Shown: positions 1-8,888, counted from the stretch's first letter. The stretch is 64,000 nt of DNA from JAFGCL01 sp964492335 (GCA_964492335.1 CAZBJX010000004.1:48191-112190); one strand, 5' to 3'. Program-made: numbers and translations. The notes: a model not told the origin generated them from the letters alone.

Positions 1-1276
1 GGCGCCGGACCTCCTTCTCCAGGTCCTTCACTGCCGGAGGCGCGCTCTCCAGGTCGATGCGCAGCTTGCTGGCCGCTTCGTCGATGAGGTCAATGGCCTT
101 GTCCGGGAGGAAGCGGTCGGTGATGTAGCGGCTGGAGAGCCTGGCCGCCGCCTCCACGGCCGCATCCGTGATCTCGACCTTGTGGTGCGCCTCGTACCGC
201 GGCTTCAGGCCCCTGAGCATCTGCACCGTGGCCTCCACGCCCGGCTGGTCGATGAACACCGGCTGCATGCGGCGCTCCAGGGCCTTGTCCTTCTCGATGT
301 GCTTGCGGTACTCGTCGAGGGTGGTGGCCCCGATGCACTGTATCTCGCCGCGGGCCAGGGACGGCTTGAGGATATTGCTGGCGTCTATGGCGCCTTCCGC
401 CGCCCCGGCTCCGGCCACGGTGTGGAACTCGTCAATGAACAGTATGATCTCGCCCTGCGACTGGCGGACCTCATCGATGACCGCCTTCAGCCGGTCTTCG
501 AACTCCCCCCGGAACTTGCTGCCGGCCACCAGGGAGGTCATGTTCAGGGCGATCATCCTCTTGCTCTTGAGAGAGTCCGGCACATCATCGCCCACGATCT
601 TCTGGGCCAGGCCCTCGGCAATGGCGGTCTTGCCCACGCCCGCCTCGCCGATGATGATGGGGTTGTTCTTGGTGCGGCGGGACAGGATCTGCATCACGCG
701 CTTGATCTCTTCGTCACGCCCGATGACCGGGTCCAGCTTGCCCTCCCTGGCCGCCGCCGTCAGGTCGATGCCGTACTTCTCCAGGCTCCGGTACTTGCTC
801 TCAGCCTGCCTGTCCATTACCCTGTGGCCTCCTCTGATCTTCTGCAGAGCCCGGTAGATGCCCTCCTGGTCGACCCCGTTGGCGCGAAGGATGCGGGCGG
901 CATCCCCCTGCTGCTCCCCGGCAATGGCGATCAGGATATGCTCCACGCCGACGAACTCGTCCTTGAGGCGGTCCGCCTCGGCCGCCGCCGCGTTCATCAG
1001 GCCGGGGATGCGGGGGGTGGCGAATATCTGCATGCCCTGCTGGGTCAGCCTGGGTGCCTTCTCCAGCACCAGCTCCACCTGCTGTCTCACCAGCTGGTCG
1101 TCGGCTCCCAGCAGCTTCAGGATCTCGCTGGCGAGGCTGTCCTTCTGGTCCAACAGCGCCAGCAGGATATGCTCCACGTCCCACTGGCTGTGCCGGTACC
1201 TCATGACCAGCTCCTGTGAAGCCGCCATGGCCTCCTGTGCCTGTTCCGTCAGCCTCTCCGGCCCCATCGACACCAT
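1..1276 (-). CDS. clpB: ATP-dependent disaggregase ClpB, N-terminal part (runs off left edge)
   Basis: ClpB is a hexameric AAA+ chaperone that pulls aggregated proteins apart with DnaK. About 425 residues are visible. They begin with a Clp N-domain (PERLTEQAQEAM, then a second repeat near residue 80). After that comes nucleotide-binding domain 1, with Walker A GEAGVGKT near residue 207, a Walker B FIDE and an arginine-finger LERR. The visible part ends at the beginning of the middle domain (LRIDLESAPPAVKDLE), which separates ClpB from ClpA and ClpC. The start at 1276 (MVSMGPERL) has GGAG eight bases upstream; ATG at 1267 is an alternative. No CIRCE element is visible upstream. The second AAA domain lies outside the window. 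Confidence 0.93.
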   Translation of the reverse strand, partial: MVSMGPERLTEQAQEAMAASQELVMRYRHSQWDVEHILLALLDQKDSLASEILKLLGADDQLVRQQVELVLEKAPRLTQQGMQIFATPRIPGLMNAAAAEADRLKDEFVGVEHILIAIAGEQQGDAARILRANGVDQEGIYRALQKIRGGHRVMDRQAESKYRSLEKYGIDLTAAAREGKLDPVIGRDEEIKRVMQILSRRTKNNPIIIGEAGVGKTAIAEGLAQKIVGDDVPDSLKSKRMIALNMTSLVAGSKFRGEFEDRLKAVIDEVRQSQGEIILFIDEFHTVAGAGAAEGAIDASNILKPSLARGEIQCIGATTLDEYRKHIEKDKALERRMQPVFIDQPGVEATVQMLRGLKPRYEAHHKVEITDAAVEAAARLSSRYITDRFLPDKAIDLIDEAASKLRIDLESAPPAVKDLEKEVRR

Positions 1277-1371
1277 ATATCAAACTCCGGATGATACCTT
1301 GATTTTATCACAGGCCCCTCGACGCGGAAATGTGATCCGGGTCACGTTCGGCGCGTCAGGCGTGCCGGGCG

Positions 1372-2196
1372 CTAGACCGGCCTGTCCGTCCCGGGGGCCT
1401 TCTTGATGGGCCGGCGCAGGACGTAGCGGCTGCGCACCAGATCCCACTTGGAGCCGGTCATCATGAAGTACCGCTTCAGGTCCCTCTGGCCGGGATGCAC
1501 CGAGAAGGCGTACAGGAGGTTGGGGTTCCAGTTGTCGACGCCGAAGACCCCGATGCGGTTGATGGTCAGCTTCTCCAGGTGACGCAGTATCCAGCGCTCC
1601 TGTGCCAGCAGAGGCACGCCCAGGGTCTCCTGGAAAGCCGGGACCACCAGGGCGTAGTCGTGGTCCACTCCCTCCCGGCGGCGCAGCGCCAGGAGATTCT
1701 CCGTCCGGGCCAGGGCATCGTCGTCGCAGCGCACGGCCAGCTCCACGAAGAAGCGGCGGCCCCCCTTCTGGAAACACAGGTCGACGTCGTCGCACTCCAC
1801 GCGCTGGAATCCCTTGTCGCCGGTCAGGTGGGAGACCGCCTCGGCCAGGTATGACCTGGCCGCCTCGTCACTGTCAAACCCCTCGTGGGAGCGCAGGGGA
1901 AGGAGCATATCCAGCGGCGGCGTCTCTATGTCCTTTGCCTCCAGCCGCCTCTTCTTCACCTCGGACTCGACCGCACCTTCGCAGTGGAAGAGGTCGGAGG
2001 ACTCCTCCCCCCGGTCGTTGATGAAGCGCACGGAGAGCAGCAGGGCCACGCCGCCCGGTATCTTCTTGCGCTCCAGTATCTGCAGGCTGCGCACCAGGTA
2101 GGACGCGGGCAGCGGCAACTGGACCTGCACCCCCTTCTCGGCGAAGGTGCTGTTCACCTCGCCCACGGTGAGCATCTTCTCTGGCGGCTTGTTCAT
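1372..2196 (-). CDS. Uncharacterised protein, 274 aa
   Basis: I do not recognise this family. The protein is soluble, with no signal peptide or membrane segment. Its central part (DDVDLCFQKGGRRFFVELAVRC) alternates acidic and hydrophobic residues as in some nuclease-like folds, but no catalytic motif is clear. The C-terminal third is rich in aromatic residues (VDNWNPNLLYAFSVHP) and the tail is basic. The ATG at 2196 is the first in-frame start consistent with the coding signal; the frame stays open upstream but reads there as low-complexity Pro/Ala. It lies back to back with the gene at 2326, so the 130 bp between them must hold both promoters. Confidence 0.7.
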   Translation of the reverse strand: MNKPPEKMLTVGEVNSTFAEKGVQVQLPLPASYLVRSLQILERKKIPGGVALLLSVRFINDRGEESSDLFHCEGAVESEVKKRRLEAKDIETPPLDMLLPLRSHEGFDSDEAARSYLAEAVSHLTGDKGFQRVECDDVDLCFQKGGRRFFVELAVRCDDDALARTENLLALRRREGVDHDYALVVPAFQETLGVPLLAQERWILRHLEKLTINRIGVFGVDNWNPNLLYAFSVHPGQRDLKRYFMMTGSKWDLVRSRYVLRRPIKKAPGTDRPV

Positions 2197-2325
2197 GGCG
2201 ACGAGGTAATTATAGCAGAACGCGGCGCCCGGCGGGGCGGCAGTGGGCCGCCGGATACGGGCCGCCTGCGGCGGTGCGGCTGGTGCGGAGGGCGCCCGTT
2301 CTGTATACTCTGGATCGAGGCGGAC

Positions 2326-3132
2326 ATGAGGGTGTTCAAGCACTGGCGCCGGGTGGAGGCCACCGTCCTCATCGGAGGCGTTGAGAGGACCATTTCCTGC
2401 TTCGGCGGCTCCAACCTGTCCGGGGCCGACGCCCTGGACGACGGCCAGGACCGTCTCGAGGCCGTGAAGCGGCGCATCGCCCGAAGGGAGAAGGGCAAAG
2501 GGGCCGGCTACGAGGGCGACATCCGGGAAGAGCCCATCGAGTGGCTGGGGGACCAGGATGTGGTCACCCGGAACCGCTACGGGGCCGAGGTGCTCAACAC
2601 CACCTCCATCGTCTTCGTCGACATCGACCAGCCCCCTCCTTCCATCATGGGCCTCTTCCGGGCCCGCGGTTCGCCCGAGCGGCGCCGGCAATCCATCCGG
2701 CGGTTCCTGGACAGGCAGTTCCACAAGCCCAATCTGGGACGGCTGGACGTCAGGGTCTACGAGACGCACAGCGGCGTCCGGCTTATCGTCGGCCTGAGCG
2801 GCATGGACCCCAGGTCCGAGGCCGCCCGCGAGCTGATGCGCAGCTTCAATGCCGACCGCCTCTATGCCGCGCTGTGCGCCAGGCAGAATTGCTACCGGGC
2901 CCGGCTGACGCCCAAACCGCACCGCATAGGGATGAAGGGGATGCGCCGGCGATACCCCTACGAAGACAGCGACCGGGACTTCATCAACGCCTGGATAAAG
3001 GAATATGACGCCAGGAGCGAGGGCTTCTCATCGTGCCGGCTGGTGGACGTCCGGGGGTGGCAGCTCGACTCCCCGGCGGTCCGGCTCCACGACCAGAGAA
3101 CGAAGGCGGAGTCGGGCCTGCCGCTGGCCTGA
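2326..3132 (+). CDS. Uncharacterised protein, 268 aa, possible primase-like fold
   Basis: Function is unknown. The protein contains VFVDIDQPPPS, a run of Arg-rich helices (SPERRRQSIRRFLDRQF), LDVRVYETHSGVRLIVGLSG and ARLTPKPHRIGMKG. The combination of an acidic hhhDhD strand with a later TPKPxR block resembles a bacterial family I loosely associate with archaeo-eukaryotic-primase-like folds. That link is a guess from memory. A TATACT box at 2304-2309 lies 17 bp before the ATG, and no Shine-Dalgarno is obvious, so the mRNA may have a very short leader. It precedes the chelatase-like operon but is separated from it by 101 bp with a second TATACT box. Confidence 0.7.
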   Translation: MRVFKHWRRVEATVLIGGVERTISCFGGSNLSGADALDDGQDRLEAVKRRIARREKGKGAGYEGDIREEPIEWLGDQDVVTRNRYGAEVLNTTSIVFVDIDQPPPSIMGLFRARGSPERRRQSIRRFLDRQFHKPNLGRLDVRVYETHSGVRLIVGLSGMDPRSEAARELMRSFNADRLYAALCARQNCYRARLTPKPHRIGMKGMRRRYPYEDSDRDFINAWIKEYDARSEGFSSCRLVDVRGWQLDSPAVRLHDQRTKAESGLPLA

Positions 3133-3209
3133 CCCGGCGGCGGCCGCCTTCTCTTCCCCGCATCTCGTATCCGAAGCCATCACGACTGGTTCATCCCCTG
3201 CACCTGCTG

Positions 3210-3215
3210 TATACT
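3210..3215 (+). promoter_or_regulatory. -10 box before the chelatase/CooC/Fwd-like operon
   Basis: TATACT lies 18 bp before the ATG at 3234. The matching -35 position (3187-3192, TGGTTC) is poor. A good AGGAGG ribosome site sits between the box and the start. This is the only promoter-like site I see before the six-gene operon. Confidence 0.4.
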
Positions 3216-3233
3216 CTTACCCAGGAGGACCAC

Positions 3234-4274
3234 ATGATTGAGGGACTGAAGGAGACCATTCTCGAGTCCGCCGCTGAAGGCCGGGACATGCTCTCGGTGA
3301 TAGTGGGCCAGGCGGATTCCAAGAAGAAGATACTGGCCTCGCTGCTGGCGGGGCACCACGTGCTCATCGAAGGCCCGCCCGGCGTGGGCAAGACCACTCT
3401 GGCCAAGCACCTGGCGGCGGCCCTGCCGGCCATCCGTGCCGTGAAGGATTGCCCCTACCATTGCGATCCGGAGGCGCCATCCTGCCCGCAGTGCCGGGCG
3501 AAGAAGGCCGCCGGCACCAGGCTGGAGGGCATAACCATCGATGGAGCGCAGCGCTTCGTGAGGCTCCAGGGCTCCCCCGATCTCACCGCCGAGGACCTGC
3601 TGGGGGACATCGACCCCACCCAGGCCTTCAAGTACGGGCCGCAGGACTACCGGGCCTTCATACCGGGCAAGCTGCTCAAGGGGAACCGCGGCATCGTCTT
3701 CTTCGACGAGCTCAACCGTGTCACCGAGAAGCTGCAGAACGCCCTCCTGCAGGTGCTGGAGGAAGGCATCGCCACCATCGGCCCCTATGATGTGGACTAC
3801 CCGGCGGACTTCGTCATGATCGCCACCATGAACCCCAGGGAGCGGGCCGGCGTGGAGGAGCTCTCCGACGTCCTGCTGGACCGCTTCGACGTGGTCAAGA
3901 TGTTCTACCCGGAGACCGCCGAGCAGGAGAAGCACATCCTGCTGAAGCACGGCCTGAAGTTGGACAATGTCAAGGTCCCGGACGAGGTGACCGACAACAT
4001 CGTCACCCTGGTACGGGCCACCCGCGAGGAGCCCTGGGTCAAGGAGATGGACCAGGCCGCCAGCGTGCGGGGCACCCTCTCGCTGTACGAAAAGGTGCAG
4101 GCAGTGGCCCTGCTGGAGAAGCGGGACGAGGCCACGGTTGATGACGTCCGCAGGATGGCCCCGTCCTCTCTCGGCAGCCGGCTGAAGCCGTCACCGGAGT
4201 CCAAGTACTACGACTCGCAGATCGACCTCATAGATGAGCTCCTGGAGAGCGTTCTGGAAGGGAAGCGGAAATGA
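3234..4274 (+). CDS. ChlI/MoxR-type AAA+ ATPase with a four-Cys insert
   Basis: This AAA+ ATPase (346 aa) is of the magnesium-chelatase-I/MoxR class, which remodels or loads metal into a partner protein using ATP. Walker A is GPPGVGKT (47-54), Walker B is VFFDELNR (155-162), sensor 1 is IATMNP and an arginine-finger LLDRFD follows, so it should hydrolyse ATP. An insert after Walker A carries Cys 73, 77, 84 and 87 (CX3CX6CX2C), typical of a zinc or iron-sulfur site and absent from ordinary MoxR. The same pattern recurs in the AAA-vWA protein two genes on. Its stop overlaps the start of the CooC-like gene (ATGA). With that neighbour, insertion of a metal or cofactor into the downstream C1 enzymes is the likeliest role; this is inference. 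Confidence 0.85.
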   Translation: MIEGLKETILESAAEGRDMLSVIVGQADSKKKILASLLAGHHVLIEGPPGVGKTTLAKHLAAALPAIRAVKDCPYHCDPEAPSCPQCRAKKAAGTRLEGITIDGAQRFVRLQGSPDLTAEDLLGDIDPTQAFKYGPQDYRAFIPGKLLKGNRGIVFFDELNRVTEKLQNALLQVLEEGIATIGPYDVDYPADFVMIATMNPRERAGVEELSDVLLDRFDVVKMFYPETAEQEKHILLKHGLKLDNVKVPDEVTDNIVTLVRATREEPWVKEMDQAASVRGTLSLYEKVQAVALLEKRDEATVDDVRRMAPSSLGSRLKPSPESKYYDSQIDLIDELLESVLEGKRK

Positions 4275-5035
4275 GCGCCAAGGGGCTGACCATCGCACTG
4301 TCGGGCAAGGGCGGAGTGGGGAAGACCTTCATCTCCAGCTTGCTGGTCAAGCGGCTGGCGCGCCATGGGAGCGTGCTGGCCATCGACGCGGACCCGGACT
4401 CCAACCTCCCACAGGCCCTGGGCGTGAGTGTGAAGCGGAGCGTGGGGCAGTCCCGCGAGGACATCGTCAATGCCCCCATGCGCAGCCCGGTGACCGACGC
4501 CAAGCAGGAGCACCTGCAGCAGGCCATACACGAGTCCATAGAGGAGTTCCCCGATTTCAGCCTGATCGTCATGGGGCGTTCCGAGGGGGAGGGCTGCTAC
4601 TGCGCTGTCAACCACGTGATCCGGGGGGTGATCGACACCCGTGCCAGGGGGTACGACTTCACCGTCATCGACTGCCATGCCGGCCTGGAGCACCTGAGCC
4701 GGCGCACCACCCGGGACGTGGACATCATGCTGGTGGTGGTTGAACCGACCAGGAACTCGGTCCAGACGGCCCGGAGGGTGATGGAGATCGCCGGGGAGCT
4801 CCATATCCATTTCGGCGCCATCATGGTGATAGCCAACCGGGTGACGCCGGAGAACCGGCCCCGCGTCGACGAGCAGGCCCGCGAGAACGGCCTCGAAATA
4901 GCGGTCTACGTGCCCTTTGACCCTGTGGTGGGGCAGTACGATGGAATGGGCAAGCCGGTCAGCGGCATCCCGGAGGACTCCCCGGCGTCCAGGGCCGTGG
5001 ACGAGATCGTCCAGAAGGTACTCAGCTACGCCTGA
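4271..5035 (+). CDS. CooC/AcsF-family nickel-insertion ATPase
   Basis: This is a MinD-type P-loop ATPase (254 aa) of the CooC/AcsF group, which load nickel into CO dehydrogenase or acetyl-CoA synthase. It has the deviant Walker A GKGGVGKT (12-19), the switch AIDADPDSNL, VIDCHAGLEH and the diagnostic CXC motif (Cys109, Cys111 in GEGCYCAVNH) that binds Ni or Zn at the dimer interface. The window holds an acetyl-CoA synthase with an intact nickel A-cluster and a CODH-like protein with a broken C-cluster, so an AcsF-like role seems more likely than a CooC role. It is translationally coupled to the ChlI-like gene before it and followed 13 bp later by the ChlD-like gene. Confidence 0.88.
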   Translation: MSAKGLTIALSGKGGVGKTFISSLLVKRLARHGSVLAIDADPDSNLPQALGVSVKRSVGQSREDIVNAPMRSPVTDAKQEHLQQAIHESIEEFPDFSLIVMGRSEGEGCYCAVNHVIRGVIDTRARGYDFTVIDCHAGLEHLSRRTTRDVDIMLVVVEPTRNSVQTARRVMEIAGELHIHFGAIMVIANRVTPENRPRVDEQARENGLEIAVYVPFDPVVGQYDGMGKPVSGIPEDSPASRAVDEIVQKVLSYA

Positions 5036-5048
5036 CCCGAGACGCGCC

Positions 5049-7259
5049 ATGCAGCTCAGACAGGAAATCGTGAGAAACCTCCACCGGCTGGGCCCCGACG
5101 GGCTGAGCCGGGCCGTCTTCGGCGACCTGGAGCTGGCCGAGGACGAGAAGCTGCTGCTGCTCTCCAGCATCTGCAGCGGCCACCACCTGTTCATCCTGGG
5201 CCCCCCCGGGAGCGGGAAGACCAGCGTGGCCGGCAACCTCTGGGCGGTCCTGGGGGACATCGAGGTGGTCGACGGCTGCCCCTTGAACTGCCCCCCCGCC
5301 GACGCCTCGTGCCCCTGGTGCATGGAGAGGAAGGCCCGGGGCGAGGCCCTGCGCGCCGCGACGCTCCCGGCCAGGGAGAGGATGGTGAAGGTGCAGGGCA
5401 GCGGCGGCCTGGTGGCGGAGGACCTCCTGGGAGACCTGGACCCGGAGGCGGCCCTGCGCAAGGGCGTCTACTCGCCCGAGGCTTTCCTGCCGGGCAAGCT
5501 CTTGAAGGCCAACCGCGGCTTCCTGCTGGTCGACTTCGTGGACCGGGTCCCGGAGCGGGTGCTGAACGTCATCATGTATGCCGTTCAGGGAGGCACCATC
5601 TCCATCGGCGCGATAGAGCAGCCCCTGGACCTGGACACCCTGGTGATTGCCACCGGCGGCGAGGACACCCTGAGGGGGCTGCCGCTGGACCTGGCCGACA
5701 ACTTCGACGTGGTCCGGCTGGGCTACGTGGGAGACCCGGTCAAGCAAGCCCGGATCGTGGAGAGCCGCCTGGGCGCGGATGCTCCCAGGCTGGGAGAGAA
5801 GCTCCTGGACAAGGCCATCACTGTCGTGAACCAGACCAGGGAGCACGCCGAGGTCGTCCGCGGCGTGGGGACCCGGGGCCTGATCCGGAAGGCGGAGTAC
5901 CTGGTCCACCTGCCGGAACTGATGCCGGGGGAGGAGGACGAGGTGCTGGCCGTGGCGGCGGGCGTCTCGCTGCCGCACCGGCTGAAGCTGGCCCCCGAGG
6001 TCGACCAGCCGGGCAAGAGGGAGCAGATCATCGAGGAGATCGTGGGCAAGGTGACGGGGGCGGTGAGGGTCAGCGACGAGCTGGCCACGCTCACCAAGGA
6101 GGACGTGCTGGCCCTGGTGGAGGAGATCGCCCGCGAGGACAAGCTGCGGAAGCCGCTCAAGTACGGGGCCTTCGACCTTCTGCTTAAGAGGATCAAGCGA
6201 TTCCCGGACACCAGGCTGGCGCAGCTCTACCGCGAGATAGCCGAGCGATTGCCCGAGCTGTATCCCGACAGGTACAGCGCCGACAACGTGGACGAGGCGC
6301 TGCTGCAGGAAGTGGAGGACCTGCGCAAGGAGAAGGAGCGCATCCGCGAGATGCTGGAGCGGCAGGCGCTGGCCAAGATGCTGGAGTTCCTGGAGAAGGA
6401 GGACATCCTGGAGCGCACCAGCACCGGCTGGATGCTGAGCCAGCGGGGCATCAACATGCTGCTGGAGAGGCTCATGCCGCGGCTCGATGACGGCGGCATC
6501 CTGTACGGGTACGGCAAGCACGCCTCCGGCAAGAAGTTGAGCCTGGGCGAGGGGCGGATCGTCGGCACCCGGCACTACCGGTTCGGGGACAGGTACCGCG
6601 ACATCTCCTTCCGCGACACCATCCGCCAGGCCATGCGCAACCGCCGCCGGCACATCACCAGGGAGGACATCCTGGTCAACATCAAGGACATCCGCACCCG
6701 GATGGACATCGTGCTGGTCATCGACGTCTCCGGCACCATGCTGCAACTGGAGAAGTTCTGGTTCGCCAAGGAGAGCGCCATTGCCCTGACGCTGGCGGCC
6801 ACCTCCTACAAAGACCGCGTGGGCGTGGTCTCCTTCTCCAACCTGGCCGACGTGGTGGTGGACCTCACCGCCAGCCCGCACAAGGCAACGCGCAAGCTGA
6901 TCGACCTCGAGCTGCACGAGAACGCCTTCACCAACATCGGCTTCGGCCTGTCCAAGGCCTGCGAGCTCCTGGAGCACCATCCCAAGGGGCGGGCCAAGCA
7001 GCACGTCATCCTGATCTCCGACGGTGACGCCACCGCCCCGCATCCCTCGCCCCAGAAGTACGCGCTGCGGCAGGCGGCCGTCGTGGCCCGGCGGGGGATC
7101 TCCATATCATGCATCTGCATCAACCAGAGGTCCGCGGACCCGGAGCTGATGAGGCGGATCGCCAGGACGGGGAAGGGCCGGATATACCTTATCGGCGCGG
7201 AGGAGCTCTCGAACACGGTGCTGGAGGAAGCGGCCGCAGCGCGCGCCGCGGGCGGGTAG
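5049..7259 (+). CDS. ChlD-like protein: degenerate AAA+ domain plus vWA domain
   Basis: This 736-residue protein has the architecture of magnesium chelatase subunit D. The N-terminal AAA+ domain has Walker A GPPGSGKT (51-58) and the same CX3CX6CX2C insert (Cys 77, 81, 88, 91) as the ChlI-like partner. Its Walker B reads LLVDFVDR, so the catalytic Glu is replaced by Phe. A charged coiled segment (around 415-450) follows, and the C-terminal vWA domain carries a MIDAS motif DVSGT (559-563), FSN and SDGDAT. The start at 5049 is the first ATG after the CooC stop. As in ChlI/ChlD, I expect an active ATPase ring to drive this inactive vWA ring, which grips a metalloprotein substrate. Confidence 0.85.
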   Translation: MQLRQEIVRNLHRLGPDGLSRAVFGDLELAEDEKLLLLSSICSGHHLFILGPPGSGKTSVAGNLWAVLGDIEVVDGCPLNCPPADASCPWCMERKARGEALRAATLPARERMVKVQGSGGLVAEDLLGDLDPEAALRKGVYSPEAFLPGKLLKANRGFLLVDFVDRVPERVLNVIMYAVQGGTISIGAIEQPLDLDTLVIATGGEDTLRGLPLDLADNFDVVRLGYVGDPVKQARIVESRLGADAPRLGEKLLDKAITVVNQTREHAEVVRGVGTRGLIRKAEYLVHLPELMPGEEDEVLAVAAGVSLPHRLKLAPEVDQPGKREQIIEEIVGKVTGAVRVSDELATLTKEDVLALVEEIAREDKLRKPLKYGAFDLLLKRIKRFPDTRLAQLYREIAERLPELYPDRYSADNVDEALLQEVEDLRKEKERIREMLERQALAKMLEFLEKEDILERTSTGWMLSQRGINMLLERLMPRLDDGGILYGYGKHASGKKLSLGEGRIVGTRHYRFGDRYRDISFRDTIRQAMRNRRRHITREDILVNIKDIRTRMDIVLVIDVSGTMLQLEKFWFAKESAIALTLAATSYKDRVGVVSFSNLADVVVDLTASPHKATRKLIDLELHENAFTNIGFGLSKACELLEHHPKGRAKQHVILISDGDATAPHPSPQKYALRQAAVVARRGISISCICINQRSADPELMRRIARTGKGRIYLIGAEELSNTVLEEAAAARAAGG

Positions 7260-7263
7260 CGCC

Positions 7264-8490
7264 ATGGGCCCCGTGACGCTGGTGTGCACCGGGTGCGGAT
7301 GCCTGTGCGATGACGTTCAGGTCGAGATGGACTCCGGGCGCCCGGTCCGGATCGAGAACGCCTGCTCCAGGGGCGCGGCCTACCTGCAGGCGTCCTTCAA
7401 TGCCGGGCGCCGTACCGGCGGCCGCATCCGCGGCCAGCCCAGCTCATCAGAAGAGGCTATAGACGAGGCCGCCCGTCTCCTGTCCGGGGCCAGGCGACGC
7501 CTCATCTTCGGCCTGGACAACTCGACGCTGGAGGCCCAGGCGCTGGCCATCGATCTGGCGCGAAAGCTCGGCGCGGTCATCGACGGGGCCTCGTCCGCCT
7601 CCTGGGGGCCCGTTGTGGAGAGGATCATCAGGAAGGACCTGCCCACCTGCTCGCTCACCGAAGTCAAGGACAGGGCCGACCTGCTGCTCTACTGGGGGGC
7701 CAACCCCACCGCCACCCACCCCCGGCACCTCTCCCGCCACACGTACTACGCCTATGCGGAGTACGATCCCGCCGGGTGGTACCCGCGTGTCACCCTGGCC
7801 ACGGTCGATGTCCGGCAGACCGAGTTCTCCGCGATGTCCAGGCCGGCCTTCCGCATCCAGCCGGGCGGTGACCGCGATCTGATATCAGGCATGCTGGAGG
7901 AGCCTCCGGCGGGCAGCCAGGCCGCGCAGCTTCTGGGCCTGCTGCGCCAGTCCCGCTTCTGCGCCCTGTTCTGCGGCCTGGGGATGGTCCAGGCGCTGGA
8001 CGGTGACCTGGAGGCCTTCACCCGGATGGTTGGCATGCTGAGCGGGTCCATCAGGGTGGCGGTCATCCCCATGATCGCCGAAACGAACATGATGGGGCTT
8101 GCCCGCCTGCTCCACGAAGAGACGGGTTATGTCAACTCAGTGAGCTTTGCCGGGGGTGTGTCTGGAGGCCCCGTCTTCTCCTTGGCCGGGCAGGTCCGCA
8201 GCCAGGCGGCGGACTGCATCCTGGTAGCCGGTGCGGACCCCTTCTCCTCCCTGCCGCAGTCTCTGCTGGAGCGGATGCAGGGCGCGGACATCATCTGCCT
8301 GGACCATTTTGCCACGCTGACCGCCGCCGCCGCCGCCGTCGTGGTGCCCACGGGGGTGCCCGGCATCGAGTCGGGAGGCAACATGGTGCGCCTGGACGGA
8401 GAGCCGGTGCCGCTGGCCGCGCCGGTCAAGGGAGGTGGGCTGACACAGGAGGCCGCCCTGGGACGGCTGCTGGAGAGGGTGCGGCCGTGA
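7264..8490 (+). CDS. Formylmethanofuran dehydrogenase subunit B-like molybdopterin protein
   Basis: This 408-residue protein is homologous to FwdB/FmdB, the tungsto- or molybdopterin subunit of formylmethanofuran dehydrogenase. The N-terminal [4Fe-4S] site is present (Cys 8, 11, 15 and 34; CTGCGCLCDDV), and so is the typical block LLLYWGANPTATHPRHLSR. The stretch SSASWGP (111-117) lies where FwdB proteins normally have a Cys or Sec that ligates the metal; I see no Cys there, so the usual Mo/W chemistry is doubtful. FwdA and FwdC partners are not in the window. It starts 4 bp after the ChlD-like gene and its stop overlaps the FwdD-like start. Confidence 0.82.
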   Translation: MGPVTLVCTGCGCLCDDVQVEMDSGRPVRIENACSRGAAYLQASFNAGRRTGGRIRGQPSSSEEAIDEAARLLSGARRRLIFGLDNSTLEAQALAIDLARKLGAVIDGASSASWGPVVERIIRKDLPTCSLTEVKDRADLLLYWGANPTATHPRHLSRHTYYAYAEYDPAGWYPRVTLATVDVRQTEFSAMSRPAFRIQPGGDRDLISGMLEEPPAGSQAAQLLGLLRQSRFCALFCGLGMVQALDGDLEAFTRMVGMLSGSIRVAVIPMIAETNMMGLARLLHEETGYVNSVSFAGGVSGGPVFSLAGQVRSQAADCILVAGADPFSSLPQSLLERMQGADIICLDHFATLTAAAAAVVVPTGVPGIESGGNMVRLDGEPVPLAAPVKGGGLTQEAALGRLLERVRP

Positions 8491-8888
8491 TGGCGCCGCC
8501 CGGGGAGGGGCTCGCCCTGACCATCGTGGTCCACGATGATGCCTATCTCCCTGTCGTCTGCCTGGAGGAGGGATGGGGGGAAGCCTACCGGACGAAGGCG
8601 GCCGTGGTGCGCCTGGCCAGGGCCGACCTGGAGAAGATGGGCCTGAAGGACAATGCCAGCGTGGAGATCACCGGCCCGGGGGGCTCGGTGGTGGTGGCCG
8701 CCAGGTCCGATGCCGCCGGCGCCGAGGGCATCGGCCTCATGCCCTCCAGCCTCTACACGAACTGGCTGTCCGGTGGAGGGGCGGGCCCCGGGTTGCTGCC
8801 GCGCCGGCATATCGAGGCGCGCGCCGCGGCCACGGCCAGGGGCATCACCCCGGTCGAGGACCTGACAGTGGGAAGGGACCGTGCCTAA
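8490..8888 (+). CDS. FwdD-like molybdopterin dinucleotide-binding protein
   Basis: This 132-residue protein matches the C-terminal molybdopterin-dinucleotide-binding beta-barrel that forms subunit D of formylmethanofuran dehydrogenase. The visible features are AVVRLARADLEKMGLKDNASVEITGPGGSVVVAAR and the later GIGLMPSSLYTNWL. In Fwd enzymes this domain caps the bis-pterin cofactor of FwdB, which is encoded just upstream. ATG 8490 overlaps the previous stop (TGATG); GTG 8487 is an alternative. The gene overlaps the next one by 8 bp, so translation is coupled. The cofactor-binding barrel is kept although the metal-ligating Cys of its partner seems lost. Confidence 0.8.
   Translation: MAPPGEGLALTIVVHDDAYLPVVCLEEGWGEAYRTKAAVVRLARADLEKMGLKDNASVEITGPGGSVVVAARSDAAGAEGIGLMPSSLYTNWLSGGGAGPGLLPRRHIEARAAATARGITPVEDLTVGRDRA

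Noticed and set aside
90..1219. Long plus-strand and other-frame reading frames across the clpB region
   Set aside because: They are shadows of the minus-strand clpB gene; only the clpB frame gives recognisable Clp_N and AAA motifs, and it is open to the window edge.
5022..7043. 673-codon minus-strand frame opposite the ChlD-like gene
   Set aside because: It is His/Val/Gln/Leu-rich, with no family signal, and the plus frame carries Walker A, a Cys insert and vWA motifs; long antisense frames are expected in this GC-rich DNA.
3234..7259. ChlI/ChlD-like pair as evidence for chlorophyll or bacteriochlorophyll synthesis
   Set aside because: No chlH/bchH or other pigment gene is present, and the Cys inserts and CooC neighbour point to another metal or cofactor.
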